Assembly (NCBI RefSeq): GCF_003572205.1
Contig: NZ_QXNY01000002.1
Span: 961,640 to 1,025,639, forward strand
DNA length: 64,000 bases
Reading direction: 5' to 3'
Source of the DNA: Algihabitans albus
GTDB lineage: Bacteria; Pseudomonadota; Alphaproteobacteria; Kiloniellales; DSM-21159
Shown in pieces: positions 34,031 through 43,948 of this stretch. The notes beneath the pieces were generated by a model. It saw only the letters and a list, made by a program, of their open reading frames with translations. It ran no database searches and was not told the origin of the DNA. The translations under genes were made by a program, and so were the position numbers. Numbering within the stretch: position 1 is the stretch's first letter; each line of letters starts with the position of its first letter.

Positions 34031-35812
34031 TCAGTCGAGCCGCTCCAACTCGTCGATCATGCCTTCGACAACGCTCAGGCCCTTGCGCCAGAACGCGGGG
34101 TCGCCGGCGTCCAGGCCGAAGGGGGCTAAGAGTTCCCGATGCCGCTGGCTTCCGCCGGCCCGCAGCAGCTCGAGGTACTTCTCCGCGAATCCGGCCTCGG
34201 CATCCTGGTAGACCGCGTAGAGGGAGTTGACCAGGCAATCGCCGAAAGCGTAGGCGTAGACGTAGAAAGGCACATGGATGAAGTGCGGGATGTAGGCCCA
34301 GAAGACCCGGTAGTCCTCGTCGAAATCGAAGGCCGGGCCGAGCGACTCCCGCTGCGTGCGCAGCCAGATCTCTCCCAGATCCTCGGGCAGCAGTTCACCT
34401 TGCCGGCGACCGTCGTGAACCTCGGCTTCGAAGCGGTGGAAGGCGATCTGCCGGACGACCGTGTTCAGCATGTCCTCGACCTTGCCAGCCAACATGATCT
34501 TGCGCTTCGCCGGATCCGCGGTGCCGCGAAGCAGCGCCTGGAAGGTCAGCATCTCGCCGAACACGCTGGCGGTCTCGGCCAGGGTCAAGGGCGTCATCGA
34601 CATCAGATGTCCCTGGCCGCCGGCCAGGACCTGGTGAACGCCGTGGCCCAACTCGTGCGCCAGGGTCATGACGTCGCGCACCCGGCCCTGATAGTTGAGC
34701 AGCAGATAGGGGTGCACGCTCGGCACCGTCGGATGCGCGAAAGCGCCCGAGGCCTTGCCCGGACGGACCGGGGCATCGACCCAGGGTCGGTCGAAGAAGC
34801 GCCGGCCGACCTTGGCCAATTCCGGCGAGAAGTGACCGTAGGCCTCCAGCACCGTCGCCTGGGCCTCGTCCCAGGGAATGGTGCGGTCGTCATCGCCGGG
34901 CAGCGGCGCGTTGCGGTCCCAGTAGGGCAGCCGCTCCTTGCCCATCCACTTGGCCTTCAGGGCGTAGTAGCGGTGGGAGAGCCTCGGGTAGGCCTCGGTT
35001 ACCGCCCCGACCAGCGCATCGACCACCTCGTCCTCGACGAAGTTGGCGAGGTTGCGCGAGGAAACCGGGCGCTTGAATCCGCGCCAGTCGTCCTCGATGG
35101 CCTTGTCCTTGGCCAGCGTGTTGGTGATATGCGCGAATAGCCTCGTGTTGTCCCCCAGCACCTGAGCGAAGGACTTGGCGGCGCGCTCGCGGGTTTTCGG
35201 ATCGTGATCGCTCAGGCGATTCAGGATCTCCGCATTGGTCAGACCCTCCCCATCCAGCGGGAAGCGGAGCCCCGCCATGGTCTCGTCGAACAGACGGGTC
35301 CAGGCATTGCGGCCCGAGAGTTGCTTCTCGTGGAGCAGGCGCTCGACCTCGTCGTCGAGCTGATAGGGACGCAGGGCCCGGATATCGCGCAGCCAGGGAC
35401 GGTAACGGGCGAGGTCCGGGCTCTCCAGCTTGCGTTCCAGCTCCGCGTCCTCGATCCGGTTCAGCTCCAGAACGAAGAACAGCAGCGTCGAGGAGATACG
35501 CGTCGCTGCCTCCTGACAGGCCTGGTAGAACTTGCCGTTGGCGCCATCGCTCATGTCGCCGGCATAAACCAGCTGAGCGTAGCTCATCAGCCGGCCCAGC
35601 CGTTCCTCCAGCGCCTCGTAGCTCCGCACCGCCGCACCGAGCTGCGTGCCGGAGAGCGCGTCCAGCTTGCCCAGATGACTCGATTGAAAGGCCCGGGCCT
35701 CGCCTTCCAGCGTGGCGATCTCCCCCTGCACTTCCGGCCCATCACGGCCGGGAAAGAGGTCGCCCAAGTCCCACTCCGGCAGTTTGCCCAGCTTTTCCGC
35801 AGGTTGGCTCAT
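34031..35812 (-). CDS. pepF: Oligoendopeptidase F, M3 family
   Basis: A 593-residue cytoplasmic zinc peptidase. The active site is TLAHELGHGVHQVLAG near residue 385, with the third ligand in LAETASVFGE. It opens with LPEWDLGDLFPGRDG, usual for PepF-type M3 peptidases, and GAGGGAG precedes the ATG at 35812. It cleaves short peptides. It is divergent from the long-chain acyl-CoA ligase gene, 158 bases away. Confidence 0.93.
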   Translation of the reverse strand: MSQPAEKLGKLPEWDLGDLFPGRDGPEVQGEIATLEGEARAFQSSHLGKLDALSGTQLGAAVRSYEALEERLGRLMSYAQLVYAGDMSDGANGKFYQACQEAATRISSTLLFFVLELNRIEDAELERKLESPDLARYRPWLRDIRALRPYQLDDEVERLLHEKQLSGRNAWTRLFDETMAGLRFPLDGEGLTNAEILNRLSDHDPKTRERAAKSFAQVLGDNTRLFAHITNTLAKDKAIEDDWRGFKRPVSSRNLANFVEDEVVDALVGAVTEAYPRLSHRYYALKAKWMGKERLPYWDRNAPLPGDDDRTIPWDEAQATVLEAYGHFSPELAKVGRRFFDRPWVDAPVRPGKASGAFAHPTVPSVHPYLLLNYQGRVRDVMTLAHELGHGVHQVLAGGQGHLMSMTPLTLAETASVFGEMLTFQALLRGTADPAKRKIMLAGKVEDMLNTVVRQIAFHRFEAEVHDGRRQGELLPEDLGEIWLRTQRESLGPAFDFDEDYRVFWAYIPHFIHVPFYVYAYAFGDCLVNSLYAVYQDAEAGFAEKYLELLRAGGSQRHRELLAPFGLDAGDPAFWRKGLSVVEGMIDELERLD

Positions 35813-35970
35813 CCTAATCTCCCTCTTTCCCTGCTGTTGTGCTTGAATTAACTGCTTCCGACCGCATTTATGCCCGAGCTTTCCGTAAGCCAAAGACGAA
35901 AGCGCCCGACCCGAGCAGACTCGGCACTAGAAATAAGCGGCGCGGTGCGAAAAAGGGAGAGGCGATCACG

Positions 35971-37800
35971 ATGGACTATGCGGCCTGGAACAACCTCTGC
36001 GACATCTTCTTCCATCAGGCACGTGCGCATAAGACGCGGAATCTGCTCTGGGCCAAACGGGACGGCCGCTGGCAGCCCTGGACCTGGGCGGAGGTGGATC
36101 AGGCGGTGCGCGACCTCTCGCGCGGACTGCGCGCACTCGGCGTCAAGCGGGGCGACCGCGTGGTCATCGTCGCGGAGAACCGGCCGGAGTGGTTCATCGC
36201 GGATCTGGCGATCATCGCCTGCGGCGCCATCACGGTCCCGGCCTACATCACCAACACCGAAAGCGACCATCGTCACATCCTGACGGACAGCGGCGCGATC
36301 GGCGCCATCGTCTCCGGCCCGGCCCTGGCCAAGACGCTGCTGCCCGCCGCCAAACAGGCGCCGGACTGCAAGTGGCTGCTCTCGATGGCGGAGCTGGACG
36401 TGAAGCAGTCCAGCGTTCTGGCCTACCACGACTGGGATGCCGTCCTGGGCCAGGGCAAGGATATGCAGGACGACGTCGAGGAGGTGGCCAGCCGGGCGCA
36501 GCGCGACGATGCCTGCTGCTTCATCTACACCTCGGGGACCGGGGGCACTCCCAAGGGTGTGGTCCTGTCCCACGGCAACGTGCTGTGCAACTGCCTGGGA
36601 GCTTACGACCTGCTGGTCGAGTTCGGACTGGAGGAAGAGATCTTCCTGTCCTTCCTGCCGCTGTCTCATTCCTACGAGCATACCTGCGGCCACTTCTTTC
36701 CGATCACCATCGCCGCCCAGATCTACTACGCCGAGGGCGTCGAGCAGCTTCTGAACAACCTGGCCGAAGTGCGCCCGACCATCATGACGGCCGTACCGCG
36801 GCTCTATGAATCGATCCATCAGCGCATGCGCGCGGGTCTCAAGAAACAGTCGCCCTTCAAACAGAAGCTCTTCGCCAAGGCGGAGGCTCTGGGCCGCAAG
36901 CGCTACCACGACCCGAACAGCCTCACGCTTTGGGAACGTCTGCTGGACTCGGCTATCGACAAACTGGTGCGCGACAAGGTGCGCGGCCGCTTCGGCGGTC
37001 GGCTCAAGGCCATGGTCTCAGGCGGCGCGGCGCTCAACACCGATATCGGCATCTTCTTCACGGCGCTGGGTTTACGGGTTCTACAGGGCTATGGCCAGAC
37101 CGAGGCCGCACCCGTGATCTCCTGCAACCGCTCGAACCGAATCAGGATGGAGACCGTCGGTCCGCCGCTGAAGGGCGTCGAAGTCCGGATCGCCGAAGAC
37201 GGCGAGATTTTGGTGCGCGGCGAACTGGTGATGAAGGGCTACTGGAACAACGAGGAAGCCACCGCCCAGGCAATCCAGGACGGCTGGCTGCATACCGGCG
37301 ACATTGGCGAAATCGACAGCGACGGTTTCATCCGCATCACCGACCGCAAGAAGGACATCGTCGTGCTGTCGGGTGGCGACAACGTCTCGCCCGCGCGCAT
37401 CGAGGGATTCCTGACCCTGCGGCCGGAGATCAATCAGGCCATGGTGGCCGGCGACAAACGCCCCTACCTTGTCGGTCTTCTGGTCCCGGACGACGAGTGG
37501 ATGCGTAACTGGGCGAAGGAACAGGGCAAGTCCCGCGACCTGGAGACCCTGCGCGAGGACCGCGATTTTCGCAAGGCGTTGCAGGGCGTGATCGAACAGG
37601 TCAACCAGCAGGTCTCGAACCTCGAAAGGGTGCGGCGCTTCACCGTCGCCACGGAGCCCTTCACGGTCGAGAACCACATGATGACGCCGACCATGAAGAT
37701 CCGCCGTCACGTGATCAAGCAGGAGTACGGGCCGCTGCTCGAGAGTCTCTACGACACCAAGGGTGCCAGCGCGGCCAAGGGTTCGGCGGCCGCGCGCTAG
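35971..37800 (+). CDS. Long-chain acyl-CoA synthetase (FAA1-like)
   Basis: A 609-residue AMP-forming ligase for long fatty acids. The P-loop is IYTSGTGGTPKGVV near 185, with TGG in place of the common TTG. The VLQGYGQTEAAPVISCNR motif, GWLHTGDIGEIDSDGFIRI and DRKKDIVVLSGGDNVSP follow. Its linker and C-terminus match FAA1-type ligases rather than FadD. GGGAGAGG precedes the ATG. It is probably peripheral to the inner membrane. Downstream is a 354-base gap and then indolepyruvate oxidoreductase. Confidence 0.92.
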   Translation: MDYAAWNNLCDIFFHQARAHKTRNLLWAKRDGRWQPWTWAEVDQAVRDLSRGLRALGVKRGDRVVIVAENRPEWFIADLAIIACGAITVPAYITNTESDHRHILTDSGAIGAIVSGPALAKTLLPAAKQAPDCKWLLSMAELDVKQSSVLAYHDWDAVLGQGKDMQDDVEEVASRAQRDDACCFIYTSGTGGTPKGVVLSHGNVLCNCLGAYDLLVEFGLEEEIFLSFLPLSHSYEHTCGHFFPITIAAQIYYAEGVEQLLNNLAEVRPTIMTAVPRLYESIHQRMRAGLKKQSPFKQKLFAKAEALGRKRYHDPNSLTLWERLLDSAIDKLVRDKVRGRFGGRLKAMVSGGAALNTDIGIFFTALGLRVLQGYGQTEAAPVISCNRSNRIRMETVGPPLKGVEVRIAEDGEILVRGELVMKGYWNNEEATAQAIQDGWLHTGDIGEIDSDGFIRITDRKKDIVVLSGGDNVSPARIEGFLTLRPEINQAMVAGDKRPYLVGLLVPDDEWMRNWAKEQGKSRDLETLREDRDFRKALQGVIEQVNQQVSNLERVRRFTVATEPFTVENHMMTPTMKIRRHVIKQEYGPLLESLYDTKGASAAKGSAAAR

Positions 37801-38154
37801 GCCACACATTGGAGAGCGTTCGGGAACCCGAGACGGATCCTCCGGGGCCCGCAAGGCCGGTTCCCCCACCCGCATTTATCTCCGTGGACTTTCGGGCAAT
37901 CGGGATCGTGACCACAGACCCTACGAACATGAGGGTTATGGTAAACTGCCTCTCGACAAATAGGTCAGTATTCATTACCTTTTTTATCGGACCGGTCGAT
38001 GCCAGATTCCTGGTCGGGAACCGGTAGACGCCGTGGCGTAGCGAGACCCAGGCCCGACGCGCCGGCAGGTCGCCGAAGTGGTGACGGAACCGGCGCATTA
38101 TAACGAGGCTCGCGCGCGGCGGCAGACAGCGCCATCCGGGAGGACGCGAGATCG
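37801..38154. promoter_or_regulatory. Gap upstream of indolepyruvate oxidoreductase
   Basis: Reading frames here show no codon bias or recognisable protein. A relatively AT-rich stretch at about 37925-37990 (TATGGTAAACTGCC, GTATTCATTACCTTTTTTATC) is the best promoter candidate. GGGAGG near 38137 serves the next gene. Confidence 0.3.
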
Positions 38155-41100
38155 ATGCCTGAGGCTTCCGTTAGACTCGACGACAAATACACGCTCGACA
38201 GCGGCCGGATCTTTCTGACCGGCACCCAAGCGCTGGTGCGCTTGCCGATGATGCAGCGCCAGCGCGATCTGGCCGCCGGACTCGACACGGCCGCCTTCAT
38301 CACCGGGTACCGCGGCTCACCGCTCGGCGGTCTGGACCAGCAGCTCTGGAAGGCGCGCAAATACCTCAAGGACAACCATGTCCACTTCCAGCCTGGCGTC
38401 AACGAGGACCTGGCGGCGACCGCCGTTTGGGGCTCGCAGCAGACCGGACTGTTCGGCGACGCCAAGCACGACGGCGTCTACGCCATGTGGTACGGCAAGG
38501 GTCCCGGCGTCGACCGCTGTGGCGACGTCTTCCGTCACGGCAACTTCGCCGGCAGCCACGCCAAGGGCGGCGTGCTGCTGCTGGCCGGCGACGATCACGC
38601 AGCCAAGTCCTCGACCACCGCGCACCAGTGCGAATACACCTTCATGGACGCCATGATCCCGGTACTGAACCCGGCCGGCGTCCAGGAATTCTTGGACCTC
38701 GGCCTCTACGGCTGGGCGATGAGCCGTTACTCCGGTTGCTGGATCGGCTTCAAGACCATCACCGAGACAGTCGATGCAACGGCCAGCGTCTATGTCGACC
38801 CCAACCGCATCGACATCGCCCTGCCGGAGGATTTCGAGCTGCCGGCCGGCGGCCTGAACATCCGCTGGCCCGACCCGGTGCTGGAGGCGGAGGAACGGCA
38901 TCACCGTCACAAGCTCTACGCCGCGCTGGCCTTCGCCCGCGCCAACAAGCTCGACCGCACGGTGCTGGACTCGCCGAAACGCCGCTTCGGCATCGTCACG
39001 GCGGGCAAGGCCTACCTCGACACCATGCAGGCGCTGGAAGATCTCGGTATCGACGCGGCACTGGCCGCCGAACTGGGCCTGTCGGTCTACAAGGTGGGCA
39101 TGTCCTGGCCGCTGGAGCAGAGCGGAATCCGCGCCTTCGCCGAGGGTCTGCAGGAGATCCTGATCGTCGAGGAAAAGCGGGCGGTCATCGAGAATCAGGT
39201 CAAGGAACAGCTCTACAACTGGCAGGCGGACCGGCGGCCACGGATCATCGGCAAGTTCGACCGCAACTATCCCGACGAACCGGCCGAGATGCAGCTCCCC
39301 TCCTACTACGAAATCAATCCGGGCCTGGTTGCCGCGGCCCTGGCGAAGCTGCTGGAGCGGCACGGCGTGCTGCCCGAAGCGCAGCGCGCGCGCGCGCAGT
39401 TCCTGGCGCAGAAGGACAAGGCCAGACGCAGCGCGGCCAAGGCACCGATCGAGCGGGTGCCCTACTTCTGCTCCGGCTGCCCGCACAACACCTCGACCAA
39501 GGTGCCCGAGGGGTCGCGCGCCCTGGCCGGCATCGGTTGCCACTACATGGCGCAGTGGATGGACCGCAACACGGAAACCTTCACCCAGATGGGCGGCGAG
39601 GGTGTGCCCTGGGTCGGCCAGGCGCCCTTCGTGACGACGGAGCATGTCTTCGCCAACCTGGGCGACGGCACCTATTTCCACTCCGGCATCCTGGCGGTGC
39701 GCGCCGCCGTCGCCGCCGACGTCAACATCACCTACAAGGTGCTCTACAACGACGCGGTCGCCATGACCGGCGGGCAGCCGCACGACGGCCCGCTCGATCC
39801 GGCCATGATCACGCGCCAGCTTCATGCCGAGGGCGTGAAGAAGATCGTCCTGGTCTCCGACGAGCCGGACAAGTACCCCCTCGGCACCGACTGGGCGCCG
39901 GGCGTCACCTTCGAGAATCGCGACGAACTGGACCGGGTGCAGAAGGACCTGCGCATCGTCCCCGGCGTCACCGCCATCGTCTACGACCAGACCTGCGCGG
40001 CGGAAAAACGCCGTCGGCGCAAGCGCGGTCTCTACCCCGATCCGCCGAAGCGCGTCTTCATCAACGACGCGGTCTGCGAAGGCTGCGGCGATTGCTCGGT
40101 CAAGTCCAACTGCGTCTCCGTGGTGCCGCAGGAAACCGAGTTCGGGACCAAGCGCAAGATCGACCAGTCGAGCTGCAACAAGGACTTCTCCTGCCTCAAG
40201 GGCTTCTGCCCGAGCTTCGTGACGGTGCACGGCGCCGAGCCGCGCAAGGGCGGCAGCAAGCCGAAAGGCGGCGCGGAAGGAGGCGACACCTGGGGCCCGC
40301 TGCCGGAGCCGCAGCTCCCCGGCCTCGATCAGCCCTACGGCATTCTGATCTCCGGCGTCGGCGGCACCGGCGTGGTGACCATCGGAGCGCTGCTCGGCAT
40401 GGCCGCGCATATCGAGGGCAAGGGCGTCAGCCTGCTCGACATGGCCGGCCTCGCCCAGAAGGGCGGTGCCGTGCTGAGCCACATTCGCCTGGCTCAGCGA
40501 CCGGAAGACCTGCACGCCGTCAGGATCTCGGCGGGCGGCGCCAACCTGGTGCTCGGCTGCGACCTGGTGGTGGCCAGCAGTCCTGAGGCGCTGACCAAGG
40601 TGAACAAGGGCACGACCCGGGCCGTGATCAACAGCCATGAGACGGTCACCGGCGAGTTCACCCGCAGCTCCACGACCTACAAGTTCCCGACCCGGGCGCT
40701 GGTCCAGACGGTCCAGGACGCGGTTGGCGAGGAGACCTCCGAGTTCATCGAGGCGACGGCGGTGGCCGAGGCTCTGATGGGCGATTCCATCGCCACCAAC
40801 CTCTTCATGCTCGGCTATGCCTGGCAGAAGGGGCTGGTGCCGCTCAGCCGGGCCGCCATCGAGCAGGCCATCGAGCTCAATGCCGTGGCGGTGGCTTTCA
40901 ACCGGGAGGCCTTCGTCTGGGGCCGCCGCGCCGCCGCCGATCTCAAGCGGGTGACGGAAACCGCCCTGCCCGACGCCAAGCCGGCGGAGGCAGCCAGGCC
41001 GCAGACACTGGAGGAGCTGGTCGAGCGCCGCGTCGCCTTCCTGACCGACTACCAGAACGCGGCCTATGCCGACGGCTACCGCAAGATCGTCGAGCGGGCG

Positions 41101-41673
41101 CGCCAGGCCGAGGCGGAGAAAACGCCGGGTCGCAGCGGCTTCGCCGAAGCAGTGGCCCGCTACGCCCACAAGGTGATGGCCTACAAGGACGAGTATGAGG
41201 TCGCGCGCCTGCATGCCGATCCGGCCTTCCGGCAGAAGCTCGAACGGCAGTTCGCCGGCAGCTACAAGCTGACTTTCCACCTGGCGCCGCCGCTGATTTC
41301 GCCGCGCGATCCGGTAACCGGCGAGCTGAAGAAGCGCGAGTTCGGCCCCTGGCTGCTGCCGGTTTTCCGGGCCATGACCAAGCTGAAGGGACTGCGCGGC
41401 ACGGCCTTCGACATCTTCGGCTACACCGCCGAGCGCAAGGACGAGCGCAAGCTCATCGCCGACTACGTGGCGCTGGTCGAGGAGCTGAGCGGTAAGTTGA
41501 CGCCCGAGACCCATGCCTTGGCGGTCCAGCTCGCCGAAATCCCGGATCGGATCCGAGGCTACGGTCACGTCAAGGAGCGAAATCTGGAGGCCGCGCGGAA
41601 ACGCTGGGACGAGCTGCTGGCGGAGTTCCGCGACCCGGCGCCCGCACCGCTGACCCGCGAAGCGGCGGAATAG
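38155..41673 (+). CDS. Fused indolepyruvate ferredoxin oxidoreductase
   Basis: A 1172-residue single-chain enzyme that decarboxylates aryl pyruvates from aromatic amino acids to acyl-CoA, reducing ferredoxin. The pyruvate-oxidoreductase N-domain (FITGYRGSPLGGLDQQLW) comes first. TPP-binding follows at LGDGTYFHSGILAVRAA (about 500-540) with YNDAVAMTGGQPHDG. Cys clusters CEGCGDCSVKSNC and CNKDFSCLKGFCPSF lie near 640-690, the gamma domain has ISGVGGTGVVTIGALLGMA, and a C-terminal helical domain is specific to the fused bacterial form. The bacterial fusion differs from the archaeal two-subunit IorAB. Start has GGGAGG. Confidence 0.93.
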   Translation: MPEASVRLDDKYTLDSGRIFLTGTQALVRLPMMQRQRDLAAGLDTAAFITGYRGSPLGGLDQQLWKARKYLKDNHVHFQPGVNEDLAATAVWGSQQTGLFGDAKHDGVYAMWYGKGPGVDRCGDVFRHGNFAGSHAKGGVLLLAGDDHAAKSSTTAHQCEYTFMDAMIPVLNPAGVQEFLDLGLYGWAMSRYSGCWIGFKTITETVDATASVYVDPNRIDIALPEDFELPAGGLNIRWPDPVLEAEERHHRHKLYAALAFARANKLDRTVLDSPKRRFGIVTAGKAYLDTMQALEDLGIDAALAAELGLSVYKVGMSWPLEQSGIRAFAEGLQEILIVEEKRAVIENQVKEQLYNWQADRRPRIIGKFDRNYPDEPAEMQLPSYYEINPGLVAAALAKLLERHGVLPEAQRARAQFLAQKDKARRSAAKAPIERVPYFCSGCPHNTSTKVPEGSRALAGIGCHYMAQWMDRNTETFTQMGGEGVPWVGQAPFVTTEHVFANLGDGTYFHSGILAVRAAVAADVNITYKVLYNDAVAMTGGQPHDGPLDPAMITRQLHAEGVKKIVLVSDEPDKYPLGTDWAPGVTFENRDELDRVQKDLRIVPGVTAIVYDQTCAAEKRRRRKRGLYPDPPKRVFINDAVCEGCGDCSVKSNCVSVVPQETEFGTKRKIDQSSCNKDFSCLKGFCPSFVTVHGAEPRKGGSKPKGGAEGGDTWGPLPEPQLPGLDQPYGILISGVGGTGVVTIGALLGMAAHIEGKGVSLLDMAGLAQKGGAVLSHIRLAQRPEDLHAVRISAGGANLVLGCDLVVASSPEALTKVNKGTTRAVINSHETVTGEFTRSSTTYKFPTRALVQTVQDAVGEETSEFIEATAVAEALMGDSIATNLFMLGYAWQKGLVPLSRAAIEQAIELNAVAVAFNREAFVWGRRAAADLKRVTETALPDAKPAEAARPQTLEELVERRVAFLTDYQNAAYADGYRKIVERARQAEAEKTPGRSGFAEAVARYAHKVMAYKDEYEVARLHADPAFRQKLERQFAGSYKLTFHLAPPLISPRDPVTGELKKREFGPWLLPVFRAMTKLKGLRGTAFDIFGYTAERKDERKLIADYVALVEELSGKLTPETHALAVQLAEIPDRIRGYGHVKERNLEAARKRWDELLAEFRDPAPAPLTREAAE

Positions 41674-42046
41674 AGCGGAAGCCTGCCGAGACTGCTTGGC
41701 TCACTAAGCTGTCATTCCACGACGACGAACGCGTCGCCGTAGCAGTTACTGACGCGCCAGCGCATCTAGACTTCCCGCCAATTCGTCTTGATTACTTCAA
41801 GCGCGTGGACATCCTGTGCAGAGCTTCGCTTGAGATTGATCTGTTTAAGATCCAGGGCGCAAGTAACGGTCGCCAGAGTAACGACGCTTTTGAGCAGCCT
41901 TCTCCAGGCCAAGAGTTGCTCTCGCTCAGATTGTGTTAGGAAGTTTGAGAAAATATAAGGGGCGTTGCGCGCGCTAGCTGTAGAGATGTTCTCGATTGCT
42001 AAGGTTAAAGCGGAACTAAATCTCCCAAATAAATATTGGCGAGAAT
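41674..42046 (+). pseudogene. Gene remnants at the left edge of an AT-rich islet
   Basis: Three plus-strand frames without start codons each show protein-like stretches that end in stops. The first runs to a TAG at 41937 and reads LTKLSFHDDERVAVAVTDAP, then RLDYFKRVDILCRASLEIDL. The next, 41894-41977, reads AAFSRPRVALAQIVLGSLRK. The third, 41959-42066, reads FSIAKVKAELNLPNKYWREY. The pattern suggests a frameshifted relic, but I cannot name a parent family. Chance open frames are possible. Confidence 0.3.
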
Positions 42047-42766
42047 ATGTATCTCCTATATTATGATGAAGTAAAGCATGAGCCACCCAAACAAACGTCC
42101 TTTTGGCTTGGCGGAATTTGTGATTCTGCGGAAGTAGTTCCAGCGTTAGAAGCCGAACTCAACGAAATATCCCAGGACGCTTTTGGATCTGCGACGCTCA
42201 GTCGGGACACTGAATTCCACGGTATTGAACTTTGCCGGGGCAAGGGCAATTTCAAGGGCCGAAACTTCGATGAACGTCTAGAATACCTGAAAAGAATACT
42301 GAATATTATTAGCCGAGATGACATTCAACGTGTCTACATAAGGATAATTCCTGAAAACATCACTCATTCATCAAAACCACCTGATGAAATTGCATTTATG
42401 TATCTTATTGAAAAAGCAGACAGCTTATTTAAAAAACTTGGAACAGTTGGGATGCTTTTTGGTGATTATGATGAACCAAATATCGGCACATCAGTTGCGA
42501 GCCTCTCGCTTTATCGGCAAGGTGGAACGCGTTGGGAAAGAGGACGAGACATCGAGAACATAATTGATACAGTGCATTTTGCAAGATCACATCACAGTCG
42601 AATGATACAATTAGCTGATGTATTTCTTTATTGTCTCCAATTTTATCACCAAGATAATTCCGCTAGATGGAGAAAAGCGATTGAAGAAGTTATCGATAAT
42701 AGTGGAATCCGGAAATGCCAAGAAAAACGGGTCTGGCCTAGCGAACCAACATGGTATCGATTGTAA
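42047..42766 (+). CDS. DUF3800-domain protein in AT-rich islet
   Basis: A 239-residue protein matching DUF3800. The family's acidic start is YYDEVK (D7, E8), followed by FWLGGICDSAEVVPALEAEL, FHGIELCRGKG, and late HHSRMIQLADVFLYCLQFYH. The fold is RNase H-like and the acidic residues suggest nuclease activity; the biological role of the family is not settled, and members are common on mobile and defence islands. Base composition and codon use (many A/T third positions) differ sharply from neighbours, a sign of recent transfer. No integrase or partner gene is seen. Confidence 0.8.
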   Translation: MYLLYYDEVKHEPPKQTSFWLGGICDSAEVVPALEAELNEISQDAFGSATLSRDTEFHGIELCRGKGNFKGRNFDERLEYLKRILNIISRDDIQRVYIRIIPENITHSSKPPDEIAFMYLIEKADSLFKKLGTVGMLFGDYDEPNIGTSVASLSLYRQGGTRWERGRDIENIIDTVHFARSHHSRMIQLADVFLYCLQFYHQDNSARWRKAIEEVIDNSGIRKCQEKRVWPSEPTWYRL

Positions 42767-43105
42767 TGTATCGCGATGACCGGCGTTCCGAAGAACTGGC
42801 AAGGCTGTGCGCCTCTGCGCTGCCGGTCATGCTTTAATTCTAATGTTGATGGTAGGGTGATGTCAAATAGGCCCTGATTGATCGTTAGGTATCATCCACG
42901 CAGAATATTGGCACGGAAGAGGCGTAGTCCTACTCAGCAATTATGACTTTCTTATCTTGCCGCAGACGGTCAGTAAGGGAACTCCTGTGTTTTGGTAATC
43001 GCTGAACCAGCAGTCCGCCGGCAACGAAAACTGACCGTCCAACCTCGCACTGCCGCTGGTCCGCGAAACGGCTGGATATAGGATCACAAATCCGGTTCGA
43101 TCCCG
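42767..43105. other. Non-coding right edge of AT-rich islet
   Basis: A perfect 9-bp inverted repeat ATGACCGGC (42776-42784) and GCCGGTCAT (42822-42830) follows the DUF3800 stop, with GCTTTAATTC after it; it could act as a weak terminator. No gene is seen in the remainder. A GGTTCGATCCC string at about 43093 resembles a tRNA T-loop but does not fold as one. Confidence 0.35.
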
Positions 43106-43867
43106 TCAGCCAGCCTTCTGGGCAACGAAGAAGACGTAGCCGTAAGCGTCCCCGAAACGGCGACGCACATCGATCTCCCGCTCGGTTGTCGCGACGACCG
43201 AGCGTGCGGCCGGATCGTCGGCATAGCACGCCTTCAACCTCGGGAGCCTGGCTTCCAAGGGGGTGTAGTAGTCGTCCCACCAGGCCGCCTCGGGCAGCGT
43301 GAACGTCCCCAGCAGATCGTAGCCGCAGGCTTTCAGGCTTGCCATGTTGGCCTCCAGGGTCGTCATCGCCGGATACTCGGTTTGGAAAAAGGCGGCAGCT
43401 TCGGCCGGCGGGTCGGACCGCAGCCACGTCAGCTCGGTCATCGCGATGCAGCCGCCAGGTTTGAGCAGCCGGCGCCAAGCCCGAAAGGCTGCTTCAAAGC
43501 CCATGATGTAAGCCGAGCCCTCCGCCCAGATGAGATCGAAGCTCCGATCCGGAAACGGCAGCTCCGCCATGTCGCCGGCCAAGACCTCGATCCGCTCAGC
43601 CAAACCCGTTGCGGCGGCGCGCTCATTCAGGCTGTCCAGATATTCCTGCAGCAAGTCGACCGCCGTGATCGGGCCGTCCAGCGCCTCGGCCAGAACCAGG
43701 GTCTGCAGGCCCGGGCCGCAACCGATATCCAGAACGCTGGGGTGTTCGGGCAGGCCGCGGCAGAGGGCCAGGGCATCGAGGGTGCTCTGAGCGGCCCCCG
43801 GTCCCTGCCGCGGCAAACCCCGCTGCACCTCCAGAAAAATCTCGAAGAGGCGTGACTCTTCTTCCAT
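43106..43867 (-). CDS. Class I SAM-dependent methyltransferase
   Basis: A 253-residue methyltransferase. Motif I is VLDIGCGPGLQT (46-57), followed by AVDLLQEYLD, LAGDMAELPFPDRSFDLIWA and the LLKPGGCIAMTE strand. The pattern resembles the UbiE/Coq5-like group, but a small-molecule substrate cannot be named. It is a stand-alone gene with an ATG start and a 3' end at the AT-rich islet. Confidence 0.88.
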   Translation of the reverse strand: MEEESRLFEIFLEVQRGLPRQGPGAAQSTLDALALCRGLPEHPSVLDIGCGPGLQTLVLAEALDGPITAVDLLQEYLDSLNERAAATGLAERIEVLAGDMAELPFPDRSFDLIWAEGSAYIMGFEAAFRAWRRLLKPGGCIAMTELTWLRSDPPAEAAAFFQTEYPAMTTLEANMASLKACGYDLLGTFTLPEAAWWDDYYTPLEARLPRLKACYADDPAARSVVATTEREIDVRRRFGDAYGYVFFVAQKAG

Positions 43868-43948
43868 GGGACGACATCCGTGCCGGTATGGGTACCGCCG
43901 CCGTTATAGCGGGATCCAACGCCGCCTGTCAGTCGGGGACAGGTTAGA

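Noticed and set aside
37809..38027. 72-codon frame between acyl-CoA ligase and indolepyruvate oxidoreductase
   Set aside because: No ribosome site, no conserved pattern, and it lies in the likely promoter region.
39383..39398. Alternating GC run in the indolepyruvate oxidoreductase gene
   Set aside because: It encodes in-frame Arg/Ala codons in a normal linker; Z-DNA potential alone is not evidence of function.
41766..42086. 106-codon minus-strand frame opposite the DUF3800 start
   Set aside because: It overlaps the start of a recognisable gene on the other strand, lacks a ribosome site and has no family features.
43070..43110. tRNA-like 3' end with GGTTCGATCCC
   Set aside because: The flanking bases do not form a 5-bp T stem or an acceptor stem, and no matching D or anticodon arms lie upstream.
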